In this document: positions 26,587 through 34,935 of the stretch, in pieces
Position numbering within the stretch: position 1 is the stretch's first letter
Layout of the letters: every line of letters begins with the position of its first letter
Assembly: GCA_018384485.1 (NCBI GenBank)
Contig: JAHBAE010000018.1
Span: 1-34,935 of the forward strand
Direction: 5' to 3'
Source: Kiritimatiellia bacterium
GTDB lineage: Bacteria; Verrucomicrobiota; Kiritimatiellia; RFP12; UBA1067
Length of the DNA stretch: 34,935 nt
Translations under genes and position numbers: made by a program
Notes under the pieces: model-generated
What the model was told of the DNA's origin: nothing
Seen by the model: the letters and a program-made list of their open reading frames with translations, nothing else
Databases searched by the model: none

Positions 26587-26614
26587 TCAAATATACTGTT
26601 GTTTTTGGTGAGCA

Positions 26615-28663
26615 TCATTTAAGAAGCCTCAAGGCCCCTGTCGGACAGGCTAAAGTGCACATATTGCACTCGGCGCAACCAGCGATTGCCTCGGAGTTGT
26701 TAAATTCCGGTTTTATAACCGTCGTAAAACCGCGCCCAACAAGGCCTAAAAGACCTTTCTTCGCCTTCTCTTCACAGACACGAACGCAAAGATTGCAGGC
26801 GATGCACTTACGCTGATTGCGCTCAATTGCCACAAGGTGCCGCTCGTTCTCACCGGGATGGAACTCACCCCTGAAGCGAGTGCAATCAGTCTTCAACATC
26901 TTAGCATAACGGATAAGCTTACATTCAGAATAGTCGTGGCAACCGCATTCAAGGCAGCGCTTTGCCTCGAGAATGGCCTGCTCCTCTGTAAAAATAGAGG
27001 CCACAGGGCTGAAATCATGCTTTCTCTCTTCTGCGTCGCGCACGGCAGGTGTCTGGCGAGGCATTTTTTCGTATTGAGAAAAATCAATCCTCGTACTTTC
27101 GCGCGCAGAAACAGTTCCAATGCGCTCGGGAATATCTTTGCCCGAAAAGTAAGCTTCAACCGCATCTACCGCGTCGTTTGCGCCAGCGATGGCCTTAATC
27201 GCTATGCTCGCGCCGCGATTAACTGCATCACCGCACGCAAAAACGGGAGCTGAATTACCATCATCTTCTGCAACGGACGCCCTCATTGAACTGTCGGTGG
27301 CAATTGTTCCGCGAGAAGTAGTCTTAAGAGACTCAAAACCTTCCGAGTCATTCTTCTGGCCGATTGCCATAATAACATATTCAAGAGGAAGCTTTTCCAC
27401 CTGACCTTCAACGGGAACGGGCCTCAAGCGACCTTTCTCGTCTGGCTGGCCAAGTTTCATCACCTGCAATGAAAGCCCCGTTACGCGACCATCTTCAACG
27501 ATAACCTCAGTAGGGTTGCGCAGGAAACAGAACTTGACGCCTTCTTCCTCAGCTTCCTTTATTTCAATTTCCTCTGCAGGCATTTCAGCGCGGGTACGGC
27601 GGTAGACGACATAAACCTCCTCGGCTCCCAATCTTACTGCTGTGCGGCAAGCGTCCATTGCCGTGTTGCCGCCGCCTACAATCGCCACGCGCCCTGCAAG
27701 GCGCTTCTGTTCGCGCAAATAGTCGATCCCTCCAAAAACGCCTTCCGCTTCCTCGCCCGGTATTCCCATTGAAGAGGATTTCCAAGCCCCATTAGCAACA
27801 ATAAGCGCATCGCATTCCTTGCGAAGAGCTGAAAGCGCCGCATCCTTGCCGATTTTGAAATTATTGACAAGCTTTACTCCCATGGAAGAAATAAGAGAAA
27901 TCTCCTCGTCAAGAACGGCTTTGGGAAGACGATACTCGGGAATTCCGTAACGGAGCATTCCGCCCATTTTAGGCATCTGGTCATAAACTGTAACCTCTGA
28001 GCCGCGGCGGCGAAGCTGATATGCCGCAGTAAGGCCGGCGGGGCCACCGCCGATAATGGAAATTTTCTTTCCGGCGCATGATGATTCGGCGATAACGCCT
28101 GCAGGCGCAAAAACTCCCATTTTACGCGCGGTATCTGCGGCAAACGCCTTAAGAAAAGCTATTGAAATGGGAGATTCCACCTTGCCTCGACGGCACGCCG
28201 TTTCGCACGGATGGGGACAGACCCTGCCGATTGACGCGGGAAGAGGGTAAGTATCCATCACAGTTGCCGTAGCATCGGCAAAGCGGCCCTCGGCAATTTC
28301 CTTGACATATTTTTGGCATTGAGTATGCGCGGGACATTCAAGAACGCAAGGCCCGAGGCAGTCTGCATCGTGATCTCCCATCATAAGCTCAAATGCAAGC
28401 TTTCTGGCCTTGAGCGCTCGCTCGCTTTTTGTATTTATGACCATCCCTTCTCTGACGGGCGTTGCGCAGGCTCTCAGAAGCTTCGGGGACCCTTCCGCTT
28501 CCACAACACAAACGCCGCACGCTCCGTAGGGAGACATGCCTTTAAGAAAACAGAGATTCGGAATATCTATACCAGCACTTGAAGCCGCCTCAAGAATGGT
28601 GGCGCCCTCATGAGCTTCAATCTTTACTCCGTCTATCTCAAGCGCAACAATTTTTTCGTTCAT
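26615..28663 (-). CDS. NfnB/GltD-like FAD oxidoreductase with N-terminal [2Fe-2S] and C-terminal [4Fe-4S] domains
   Basis: CGVCVVEAEG ferredoxin loop; IIGGGPAGLTAAYQLRRRG; AIVGGGNTAMDACRTA; CIACNLCVRVCEE...CAECNMCTLACPTGAL. Confidence 0.88.
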   Translation of the reverse strand: MNEKIVALEIDGVKIEAHEGATILEAASSAGIDIPNLCFLKGMSPYGACGVCVVEAEGSPKLLRACATPVREGMVINTKSERALKARKLAFELMMGDHDADCLGPCVLECPAHTQCQKYVKEIAEGRFADATATVMDTYPLPASIGRVCPHPCETACRRGKVESPISIAFLKAFAADTARKMGVFAPAGVIAESSCAGKKISIIGGGPAGLTAAYQLRRRGSEVTVYDQMPKMGGMLRYGIPEYRLPKAVLDEEISLISSMGVKLVNNFKIGKDAALSALRKECDALIVANGAWKSSSMGIPGEEAEGVFGGIDYLREQKRLAGRVAIVGGGNTAMDACRTAVRLGAEEVYVVYRRTRAEMPAEEIEIKEAEEEGVKFCFLRNPTEVIVEDGRVTGLSLQVMKLGQPDEKGRLRPVPVEGQVEKLPLEYVIMAIGQKNDSEGFESLKTTSRGTIATDSSMRASVAEDDGNSAPVFACGDAVNRGASIAIKAIAGANDAVDAVEAYFSGKDIPERIGTVSARESTRIDFSQYEKMPRQTPAVRDAEERKHDFSPVASIFTEEQAILEAKRCLECGCHDYSECKLIRYAKMLKTDCTRFRGEFHPGENERHLVAIERNQRKCIACNLCVRVCEEKAKKGLLGLVGRGFTTVIKPEFNNSEAIAGCAECNMCTLACPTGALRLLK

Positions 28664-28695
28664 AACACTCCTTGAATTCTGCCTTTACACGCTTC

Positions 28696-30438
28696 TTACT
28701 TACGCACAACCGCCCCAAAGCGGCATGTTTTTTCGCAAACCCCGCATCCGATGCACTTTACTTCGTCGATTACATACGGTTCCTTGGCGGAACCTGAAAT
28801 CGCGCCAGCCGGACATTTACGCGCACAGGCGCTGCAACGCTTGCACTTATCCGGCAGAATCGCAAACTTTCTCAAGCTTACACATTCCCCAGCCGGGCAT
28901 TTCTTCTCCTTTATGTGCGCCTCGTATTCGTCGCGGAAATAGCGAATCGTCGTAAGCACAGGATTGGGAGCCGTCTGCCCAAGGCCGCAAAGCGCGCCAT
29001 CTTTAATTCCGCGGCAAAGCTCTTCCAACATCTCCACATCGCCTTCTTTACCTTTTCCTTCAGTTATGCGCGTGAGAGTTTCATGGAGACGCTTCGTGCC
29101 GATGCGGCAGTGAACGCATTTGCCACAGCTTTCCTTCGCCGTAAATTCGAGGAAGAACTTCGCCATATTAACCATACACGTCGTATCATCCATGACGACC
29201 ATGCCGCCTGAGCCCATAATCGCGCCTGTCGCAGCAAGCTCCCTGTAATCGATACGCGTATCAAGAAGAGACTCAGGAATGCACCCGCCTGAAGGACCGC
29301 CCAGCTGAACGGCTTTAAACTTGGCGCTACCGCGCACACCGCCGCCGATGCCGAAAATAACTTCCCTCAAAGTGAGCCCCATCGGAATTTCAACGAGCCC
29401 GCCGCGGCGTATTTTTCCTGTCAGCGCAAAAACTTTCGTTCCCTTGGAATTTTCCGTGCCGAGAGCGGCGAAAGCCTTCCCTCCGTTAAGAATAATCCAA
29501 GCGACATTGGCAAAAGTTTCAACATTGTTGATATTGGAGGGGCTGTTCTTGTAACCGCGCTCAGCCGGGAACGGAGGCTTGAGGCGCGGCATTCCGCGAT
29601 TGCCTTCAAGCGACTCGATAAGAGAAGTCTCTTCGCCGCAAACGAACGCGCCAGCGCCTGCTTTGATGCGCAACGAGCACGAAAAGCCCGAGCCTAAAAT
29701 ATTTTCTCCAAGAAGCCCTGCCGCCTCAGCATCGCGAATCGCCTTTTGAAGGCGCACGATGGCGAGAGGATATTCAGCGCGCACGTAAACGAAAGCCTCA
29801 GAAGCGCCGATCGCATACGCGGCGATAAGCATACCCTCGATAAGAGAATGAGGATCAGACTCAATAACCGCGCGGTCCATAAACGCGCCGGGATCTCCCT
29901 CGTCAGCATTGCAGATGAGATATTTTTTCTCGCCCTTCGCCGCTCGCGCCGCATTCCATTTAAACCAAGTCGGGAAGCCCGCGCCGCCGCGGCCCGCGAG
30001 AGAAGAAGTTTTCACTTCTGAAATCACGTCTTCAGGCGAAAGTGTGAAAACCTTTTCAAGCGCCTTGTACCCGCCGACGGAGCGGTAACTCTCGAGCGAC
30101 TCAGGATCGATCACCCCGCAATTTCGCAAGGCAATGCGCGTCTGACTCGTGAGAAACGAGGCGTCCTCATCGGAAATGACAAGCTCTTCAACGCTTTTAA
30201 AATCGCCAGTGGAAGATGCAGAGACAATTTTCGGAGCATCCTCAGGAGTTACGCGCACAAGCCTTTTTTTCAGCTCTTTTCCGTCATACAGGTCAACTAT
30301 CGGCTCAAGATAACAAGCTCCAACGCAACCAGTGATTCCGACATCGTCTGAAAGACTGTCGAGAGCCTCTTTCACTCTCTGAGCTCCCGCGGCAATGCCG
30401 CAACTACCCATTCCAACTACTATTTTAAGCATTGTCAA
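28696..30438 (-). CDS. NuoF/HydB/HndC-like NADH-binding subunit
   Basis: GRGGAGFPTWFKW, NADEGDPGAFMDRAVIE, ESCGKCVHCRIGTKRL, C-terminal 2x[4Fe-4S] CKRCSACARKCP...CIGCGVCEKTC. Confidence 0.92.
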   Translation of the reverse strand: MTMLKIVVGMGSCGIAAGAQRVKEALDSLSDDVGITGCVGACYLEPIVDLYDGKELKKRLVRVTPEDAPKIVSASSTGDFKSVEELVISDEDASFLTSQTRIALRNCGVIDPESLESYRSVGGYKALEKVFTLSPEDVISEVKTSSLAGRGGAGFPTWFKWNAARAAKGEKKYLICNADEGDPGAFMDRAVIESDPHSLIEGMLIAAYAIGASEAFVYVRAEYPLAIVRLQKAIRDAEAAGLLGENILGSGFSCSLRIKAGAGAFVCGEETSLIESLEGNRGMPRLKPPFPAERGYKNSPSNINNVETFANVAWIILNGGKAFAALGTENSKGTKVFALTGKIRRGGLVEIPMGLTLREVIFGIGGGVRGSAKFKAVQLGGPSGGCIPESLLDTRIDYRELAATGAIMGSGGMVVMDDTTCMVNMAKFFLEFTAKESCGKCVHCRIGTKRLHETLTRITEGKGKEGDVEMLEELCRGIKDGALCGLGQTAPNPVLTTIRYFRDEYEAHIKEKKCPAGECVSLRKFAILPDKCKRCSACARKCPAGAISGSAKEPYVIDEVKCIGCGVCEKTCRFGAVVRK

Positions 30439-30872
30439 ACTCCTTTCGCGGCTTCATTGCGAATGTTGCGAACGATTTCTTTGGCTTTCTCGGGGGTGAG
30501 CGAGCCGTAAGCTACACCGTTAATCATCATAACGGGAGATAGAGAACAGCAGCCGAGGCAAGCGACAAATTCAATCGTAAAAAGGCCGTCTTCGGAAGTT
30601 TCTCCGTCGCCGATACCAAGCTCCTCCTTGAGAGCAGCGGCGATGGATGAAGCCGAATTGACGTGGCAAGCCGTGCCTTTGCAAAGCAGTATGAGATTCT
30701 TTCCTGGCTTTGAAAGGCGGAACTGAGAATAAAAAGTCGCAACGCCCATCACCTTTGCTGGCGAAACGCCCTTCTCCTCGGCTATGCGGTAGATTTCCTC
30801 TTTCGGTATATAACCGAACTTTTCTTGAGTCTCCTGCAAGAGAGAGACTACGGATGATTCGCTGTTATTCAT
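30435..30872 (-). CDS. NuoE/HydC/HndA-like [2Fe-2S] subunit
   Basis: GVATFYSQFRL, CKGTACHV, FVACLGCCSLSPVMMING; GGAGG SD upstream of the ATG at 30872. Confidence 0.9.
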   Translation of the reverse strand: MNNSESSVVSLLQETQEKFGYIPKEEIYRIAEEKGVSPAKVMGVATFYSQFRLSKPGKNLILLCKGTACHVNSASSIAAALKEELGIGDGETSEDGLFTIEFVACLGCCSLSPVMMINGVAYGSLTPEKAKEIVRNIRNEAAKGV

Positions 30873-32082
30873 TTTCTGTGTGTCCTCCATGGGGAATAGG
30901 TTTCCATTGCTTTGTGGGAAAAATCAAAACAAAAAGAACTGATGAAGCAAGAACGATAGAAAAAATGGGAAATGTTAGAATCGCCATCAAAGACGGGCGA
31001 CGCTTCTGCGAAGAAAGCGCTACCGCCGCCCATCCCGTAAGCCAACCCATCGCAAGAACAAAGAACACAACGCCAAATGACGTAACCAAGGAGCCTTTGC
31101 TCATTTCATCGGAAAGAAAGCGCACGCAAATTGACACGAAATCAAAGAATAGAATGAACGCCACCGACATTCCCGTCAAAATAGCGAAAAAACTGTCAAA
31201 AAGACGCAGCGACGGCTTTTTGAATAGCGTCTTGAGCCAGAGACAAATATACGCTCTTACTACTTGCCAGCCGCCTGTCGACCACCTGCGCAGCTGCCGC
31301 CACATATACGTAACGGATATGGGTTGCTCATCGGCAAATTCCGCCGTAGGAACGTACGCAACGCGGCGGCCGCGAATATTTGATTGAACGGTAAACTCCA
31401 CATCCTCCACCATAGTGCGAGTCTTCCACCCTTCGTCGCTTAAAGCCTGGAACGTAAAGGCAAAGCCGGTGCCTGTCAATTTTCCGGAAAGGCCGAGATT
31501 CGTGCGAACACGATTTGAAAGCTCGTTCATCATCGCCCAATACACCGTATACCACCCAGAGATCAGCGATGCGCAGGCATTTGAAGATTGGCGCCGCCCC
31601 GTTACAATTATCTCTCCGTCATGAAGAGCATCATTCATCTCGGAAAGCCAGATATCGGAAACGGAATTGTCGGCATCGAAAACTGCGATGGCGTCAAAGG
31701 AGCCGTCGGAAAGAACCTTTTCTATTCCCCACGAAAGGACCTCGCCTTTCCCAGAACTTGGCGTTGTCTTCTCCCAAACTTCCGCCCCAGCCTCTTTTGC
31801 TCTGAGAACAGTCTCGTCAGAGCAGTTATCCGCAAGAACAATAACCTTGAAAAACTCAGCCGGATATTTCGACCTTAAAAGGCTTAAAACAGGAAGACGT
31901 ATGACGCGCTCCTCGTTTCTTGCGCAGATAAGAACTGCGAAGCGATAGTATGCTGACGCCTTAGGATGCGTTTTTGCAGGCTTTATAAGCCCTGCAAGAA
32001 CGATGAATGTCGACCAGAAAAAAACTGCACTTAAAGCGAAGCAAAGATAATCCAGCCATTCGGTGTTGAAAACTTCAGTCAT
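30865..32082 (-). CDS. Membrane family-2 glycosyltransferase
   Basis: LADNCSDETVLRAKEAGAEV, FDADNSVS, WRQLRRWSTGGWQ, multiple C-terminal TM segments. Confidence 0.88.
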   Translation of the reverse strand: MTEVFNTEWLDYLCFALSAVFFWSTFIVLAGLIKPAKTHPKASAYYRFAVLICARNEERVIRLPVLSLLRSKYPAEFFKVIVLADNCSDETVLRAKEAGAEVWEKTTPSSGKGEVLSWGIEKVLSDGSFDAIAVFDADNSVSDIWLSEMNDALHDGEIIVTGRRQSSNACASLISGWYTVYWAMMNELSNRVRTNLGLSGKLTGTGFAFTFQALSDEGWKTRTMVEDVEFTVQSNIRGRRVAYVPTAEFADEQPISVTYMWRQLRRWSTGGWQVVRAYICLWLKTLFKKPSLRLFDSFFAILTGMSVAFILFFDFVSICVRFLSDEMSKGSLVTSFGVVFFVLAMGWLTGWAAVALSSQKRRPSLMAILTFPIFSIVLASSVLFVLIFPTKQWKPIPHGGHTENE

Positions 32083-32893
32083 TTCTCCACCTCCTGTGAC
32101 TCCAAAGATATTGTTCGGGGCATTCTCTTATGCATTCACCAAGCCTATCGTTTAGAATTTGCGCAACCTTCAAGACATCATCCTGACGCGAAAAAACTAA
32201 AGGCTCCCGCCCCATCAGCTTATAATTGTACGGCCCGTTTCTGAGGAAAGAACCGACCACGACTGGATACCCCGTGCGCACGGCAAGACGCGCAGCGGAA
32301 GTGACAGTCTTTGCCGGACGACCCAAAAACTGCAAAAGCTCGCCCTTGTTCGCATGCTGATCGACTAAAATCGTAAGCGCAGAAGAATTTTTCTCCCACT
32401 CCCTGATAACCTGAGGAGTAAAGCCTCGGTTCTTGTCGATAATAGTGATTGATCCGCGAAAATGATGATTCTTCATCCAACTTGAAACGAAGCGATTGTT
32501 CATTGTGCGGGCAATGGCAATCATAGGCCGCGCAAAAGAAAGGATGTTCGTTGCAGCCTCCCACACGCCGTGATGTGAACTTACGAGAATAATTGGCGTT
32601 TGCGGAGAATAAAGAAGGACTTTGATGCCTTCTTCACAAAAAGCGGAAAAATCAAGATGCTCCCGCCAATTTTCCTTCGTCACCACGGAAGGAACGAAAA
32701 GAGCCTCCGCAATATGCCCGGCCAGATGGCACCAGGCTTTCTTTGCAATTTTTCGAGCCTCGCTATGGCTTGATGTTATCTTGCACTTAAGGAGATTCTC
32801 AACAGAAATTTTTCTCCTTCGAGGAAAAAAAGGCCAAAGCGCCGTTGCAATGGCGCTCCCAATTGAATACGCATGGCGTTGGAGAAATGTCAT
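32075..32893 (-). CDS. Lysophospholipid / lipid A (LpxL/HtrB-like) acyltransferase
   Basis: ILVSSHHGVWE (H-x-D/G-like motif), ILVDQHANKGE, FLGRPAKTVTSAARLAVRTGYPVV. Confidence 0.82.
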   Translation of the reverse strand: MTFLQRHAYSIGSAIATALWPFFPRRRKISVENLLKCKITSSHSEARKIAKKAWCHLAGHIAEALFVPSVVTKENWREHLDFSAFCEEGIKVLLYSPQTPIILVSSHHGVWEAATNILSFARPMIAIARTMNNRFVSSWMKNHHFRGSITIIDKNRGFTPQVIREWEKNSSALTILVDQHANKGELLQFLGRPAKTVTSAARLAVRTGYPVVVGSFLRNGPYNYKLMGREPLVFSRQDDVLKVAQILNDRLGECIRECPEQYLWSHRRWRND

Positions 32894-32950
32894 GTTGCAA
32901 AACCCCTCCGCGACTTTTTGCCGAGAAGGGGCTTTACGCTTTCGCGCATA

Positions 32951-34192
32951 TTAACCATGAGTGCGTTTTTTGCGCAGCTTGGGCTGACCGATGTCTTCGA
33001 CGAGCTTACGGAACGAACCCTTGCGAACGTTGAAAGGCTTGCCGCCTTTGACACGTTCAAACGCGCAGGCCTGAATCTTCGCCTGATCGTTCTCATCAGG
33101 GCCAACGACGCCGGAAATACCCTCGAGCGCGCAGGCGACAGCCTTGCGGGCGCACTTTTCGATGAGCCTGAGATCTTTCGTGTTAGGCGCGGCCGAACGG
33201 GCGAAATAGCCGGACTTAAAGACCTGCACCTTCTCAGCCTTGAGAAGCTCTCCAAGGCGCTTGCCGACATACTGGCCGACATTAACCTTATCGAGCCTCG
33301 GGTGACCGAACGCATCAACAGGAACTTCCTCGCCGCGGCGGCGCATATCACGGATGATATCTGCAACGCCAGCGCCTTCGGAAACGAACACGTTGACGGC
33401 GTCATACTTCTCCATCACCTTCGCAAGACGAGCAGCCTCAGCCTTGAAGTTGATCTTGCATTCAGGAATATAAACGGCGTGAACATCCTGCCTGCCTCTC
33501 GTCTGATTGAACGCGTCAAGGAACATTCCCTTGCTCTCGAGCGAGGAAAGCATCTTGCGGTAGTACTGAGCCGTCTTGTACGTAAGCCAACCGCAGTTGC
33601 GCCCCATAACTTCGTGAATCGTAAGAGCGCGCGGATTGGCGCTGTTCTCTTTTACTACGTTAAGGAAGAACTTAGCCCCTTCCTCCGCCGCCGTCCAAGC
33701 GCCGAGCGACTGCTTGATCGGGTAAACGTCGTTGTCGATCGTCTTGGGCAGGCCGACCACGATAAGAGGATAATTGTTTTCGGCAAGATACTTAGCAAGG
33801 TCGGCAGCCGTCGTATTCGTATCATCGCCGCCGATTGTATGGATGACATCAACACCGTCTTTCACGAGCTGATCTGCCGCAACCTTGAGAGGATCTTCAC
33901 CCTCTTTTACGAGCCCACGCTTGACGCAATCCTTTACGTTCGTAAGCTTTACGCGGCTGTTGCCGATAGGGCTTCCACCGTGTTTCGTAAGAACGAGCGC
34001 ATTCTTGCGCACTTCATCGGTAACGGGAATCGACTCACCCTTCAAAAGCCCCATATAGCCATTGATATAGCCAATCATCTCAACATGAGGAGCCTTCTTC
34101 GTATACTCGTCGATCAGGAATCCGATTGAGGAACTCAGGCACGGAGCAAGCCCGCCAGCCGTAAGAAACGCTACTTTTTTAATTTCTTTCAT
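32951..34192 (-). CDS. Pyrophosphate-dependent 6-phosphofructokinase
   Basis: GGDDTNT (Asp typical of the PPi-type), GLPKTIDNDVYPIKQSLG, MGRNCGWL. Confidence 0.9.
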   Translation of the reverse strand: MKEIKKVAFLTAGGLAPCLSSSIGFLIDEYTKKAPHVEMIGYINGYMGLLKGESIPVTDEVRKNALVLTKHGGSPIGNSRVKLTNVKDCVKRGLVKEGEDPLKVAADQLVKDGVDVIHTIGGDDTNTTAADLAKYLAENNYPLIVVGLPKTIDNDVYPIKQSLGAWTAAEEGAKFFLNVVKENSANPRALTIHEVMGRNCGWLTYKTAQYYRKMLSSLESKGMFLDAFNQTRGRQDVHAVYIPECKINFKAEAARLAKVMEKYDAVNVFVSEGAGVADIIRDMRRRGEEVPVDAFGHPRLDKVNVGQYVGKRLGELLKAEKVQVFKSGYFARSAAPNTKDLRLIEKCARKAVACALEGISGVVGPDENDQAKIQACAFERVKGGKPFNVRKGSFRKLVEDIGQPKLRKKRTHG

Positions 34193-34220
34193 TTTTTCTT
34201 TCTCCTATTTTCTTTTAAAA

Positions 34221-34679
34221 TCAAATCTTCTTGAGAACATCAACCATCTCAACAGCGGCAAACATTGCGGAAAAGCCCTTGTTGCCCTGCTTCGTTCCGC
34301 AACGCTCAACAGCCTGCTCAAGAGTATCGGCCGAGACAACTGCATCAATTACAGGAACGAGTGATGTGAGTGAAATTTCACTGAAAGCGCGCGCTGTAGC
34401 CTCATTGATAAGATCGGCATGAGGAGTGGAGCCGCGAACAACTGCGCCGAGAGCGACAACGGCGTCAAATTTAGAGCAAGCAAGTTTCTTCGCCACGATT
34501 GGAAGCTCGTACGCTCCCGGCACGCGAACGAGAGTAAGATCTTCATCTGCGCCGCCAAGCCTGGTAAAAGCATCTACAGCACCCTTAACCAATTGTTCGG
34601 TAAGAAAGCTGTTAAAACGGCTCACCACAAGGGCGATTTTCATCCCCTTCGCATTTAAGTTTCCATTTACTTCTGTCAT
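34221..34679 (-). CDS. ribH: 6,7-dimethyl-8-ribityllumazine synthase
   Basis: ALVVSRFN, VPGAYELPIVAKK, ALGAVVRGSTPHAD, NKG. Confidence 0.93.
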   Translation of the reverse strand: MTEVNGNLNAKGMKIALVVSRFNSFLTEQLVKGAVDAFTRLGGADEDLTLVRVPGAYELPIVAKKLACSKFDAVVALGAVVRGSTPHADLINEATARAFSEISLTSLVPVIDAVVSADTLEQAVERCGTKQGNKGFSAMFAAVEMVDVLKKI

Positions 34680-34808
34680 ACCGCGTTTTTCTTTCGCTTT
34701 TTTGTTAACTTTTGGCTGTGTATTTTATCAAATTTCGCGTTTCGCGTCAAAACGGACAATGTGTTAGCAAAAATTACAAAAAATATACCAAGCATCGGCA
34801 CAGAAAAA

Positions 34809-34926
34809 CCGCGGGCGTGTTAGCCCGCGCACCCCTAAAAAGTTGTCTTTACCAGTTGTCCAAGTTGTTTCCAATCTAAACATTCAAACATTCGAACATT
34901 CCAACATTCTAACATTCTAACATTAT
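34809..34926 (+). repeat. Repeat cassette copy B (as 3961-4068)
   Basis: Stem CGCGGGC/GCCCGCG, then CACCCCTAAAAAGTTGTCTTTACCAGTTGTCCAAGTTGTTTCCAATCTAAACATTCAAACATTCGAACATTCCAACATTC... Confidence 0.9.
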
Positions 34927-34935
34927 CCTTCTCCC

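Noticed and set aside
26615-30872. Bifurcating [FeFe]-hydrogenase (HydABC) operon
   Set aside because: No H-cluster subunit among the ORFs; third subunit is NfnB/GltD-type.
32873-34129. 418-aa plus-strand ORF
   Set aside because: Fully antisense to the clear PPi-PFK gene; shadow ORF from codon bias.

Overview
34.9 kb bacterial window. Composition and gene content suggest a PVC-group/Kiritimatiellota-like gut bacterium, but this is a guess only. Essentially all credible genes lie on the minus strand: about 32 co-oriented CDS from ribH (34679) down to a MmeI-like Type IIG/IIL restriction-methyltransferase (938), many with stop/start overlaps. Housekeeping genes recognised: ribH, PPi-type PFK, a lipid A-type acyltransferase, a GT2, purA, cdsA, pyrC, ispF, purE and a UDP-glucuronate decarboxylase-like gene. 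Accessory metabolism: a three-gene NuoE/NuoF/NfnB-type flavin-based bifurcating complex (Stn-like, no hydrogenase subunit); an amidohydrolase plus a nucleosidase whose catalytic Asp reads as Asn; and two sialate O-acetylesterase paralogues flanking a transporter and two apparently secreted 'cytosolic-type' enzymes (DapA/NanA-fold and SDR). A FucU-type mutarotase has two possible starts (Tat-like export versus cytosolic). The most unusual signal is non-coding and repetitive: a dense array of nested perfect hairpins (about 220-640), a hairpin-plus-octamer-repeat cassette at both ends of the gene block (about 3961-4068 and 34809-34926) with a compensatory stem change, and two repeat-derived in-frame insertions inside the restriction-methyltransferase gene. 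One of these is an exactly 63-nt (21-codon) palindrome sharing a 14-nt word with the intergenic array, reminiscent of Rickettsia palindromic elements. I propose these as a candidate undescribed palindromic repeat family that invades coding sequence. No rRNA, tRNA, CRISPR array or transposase gene was recognised.
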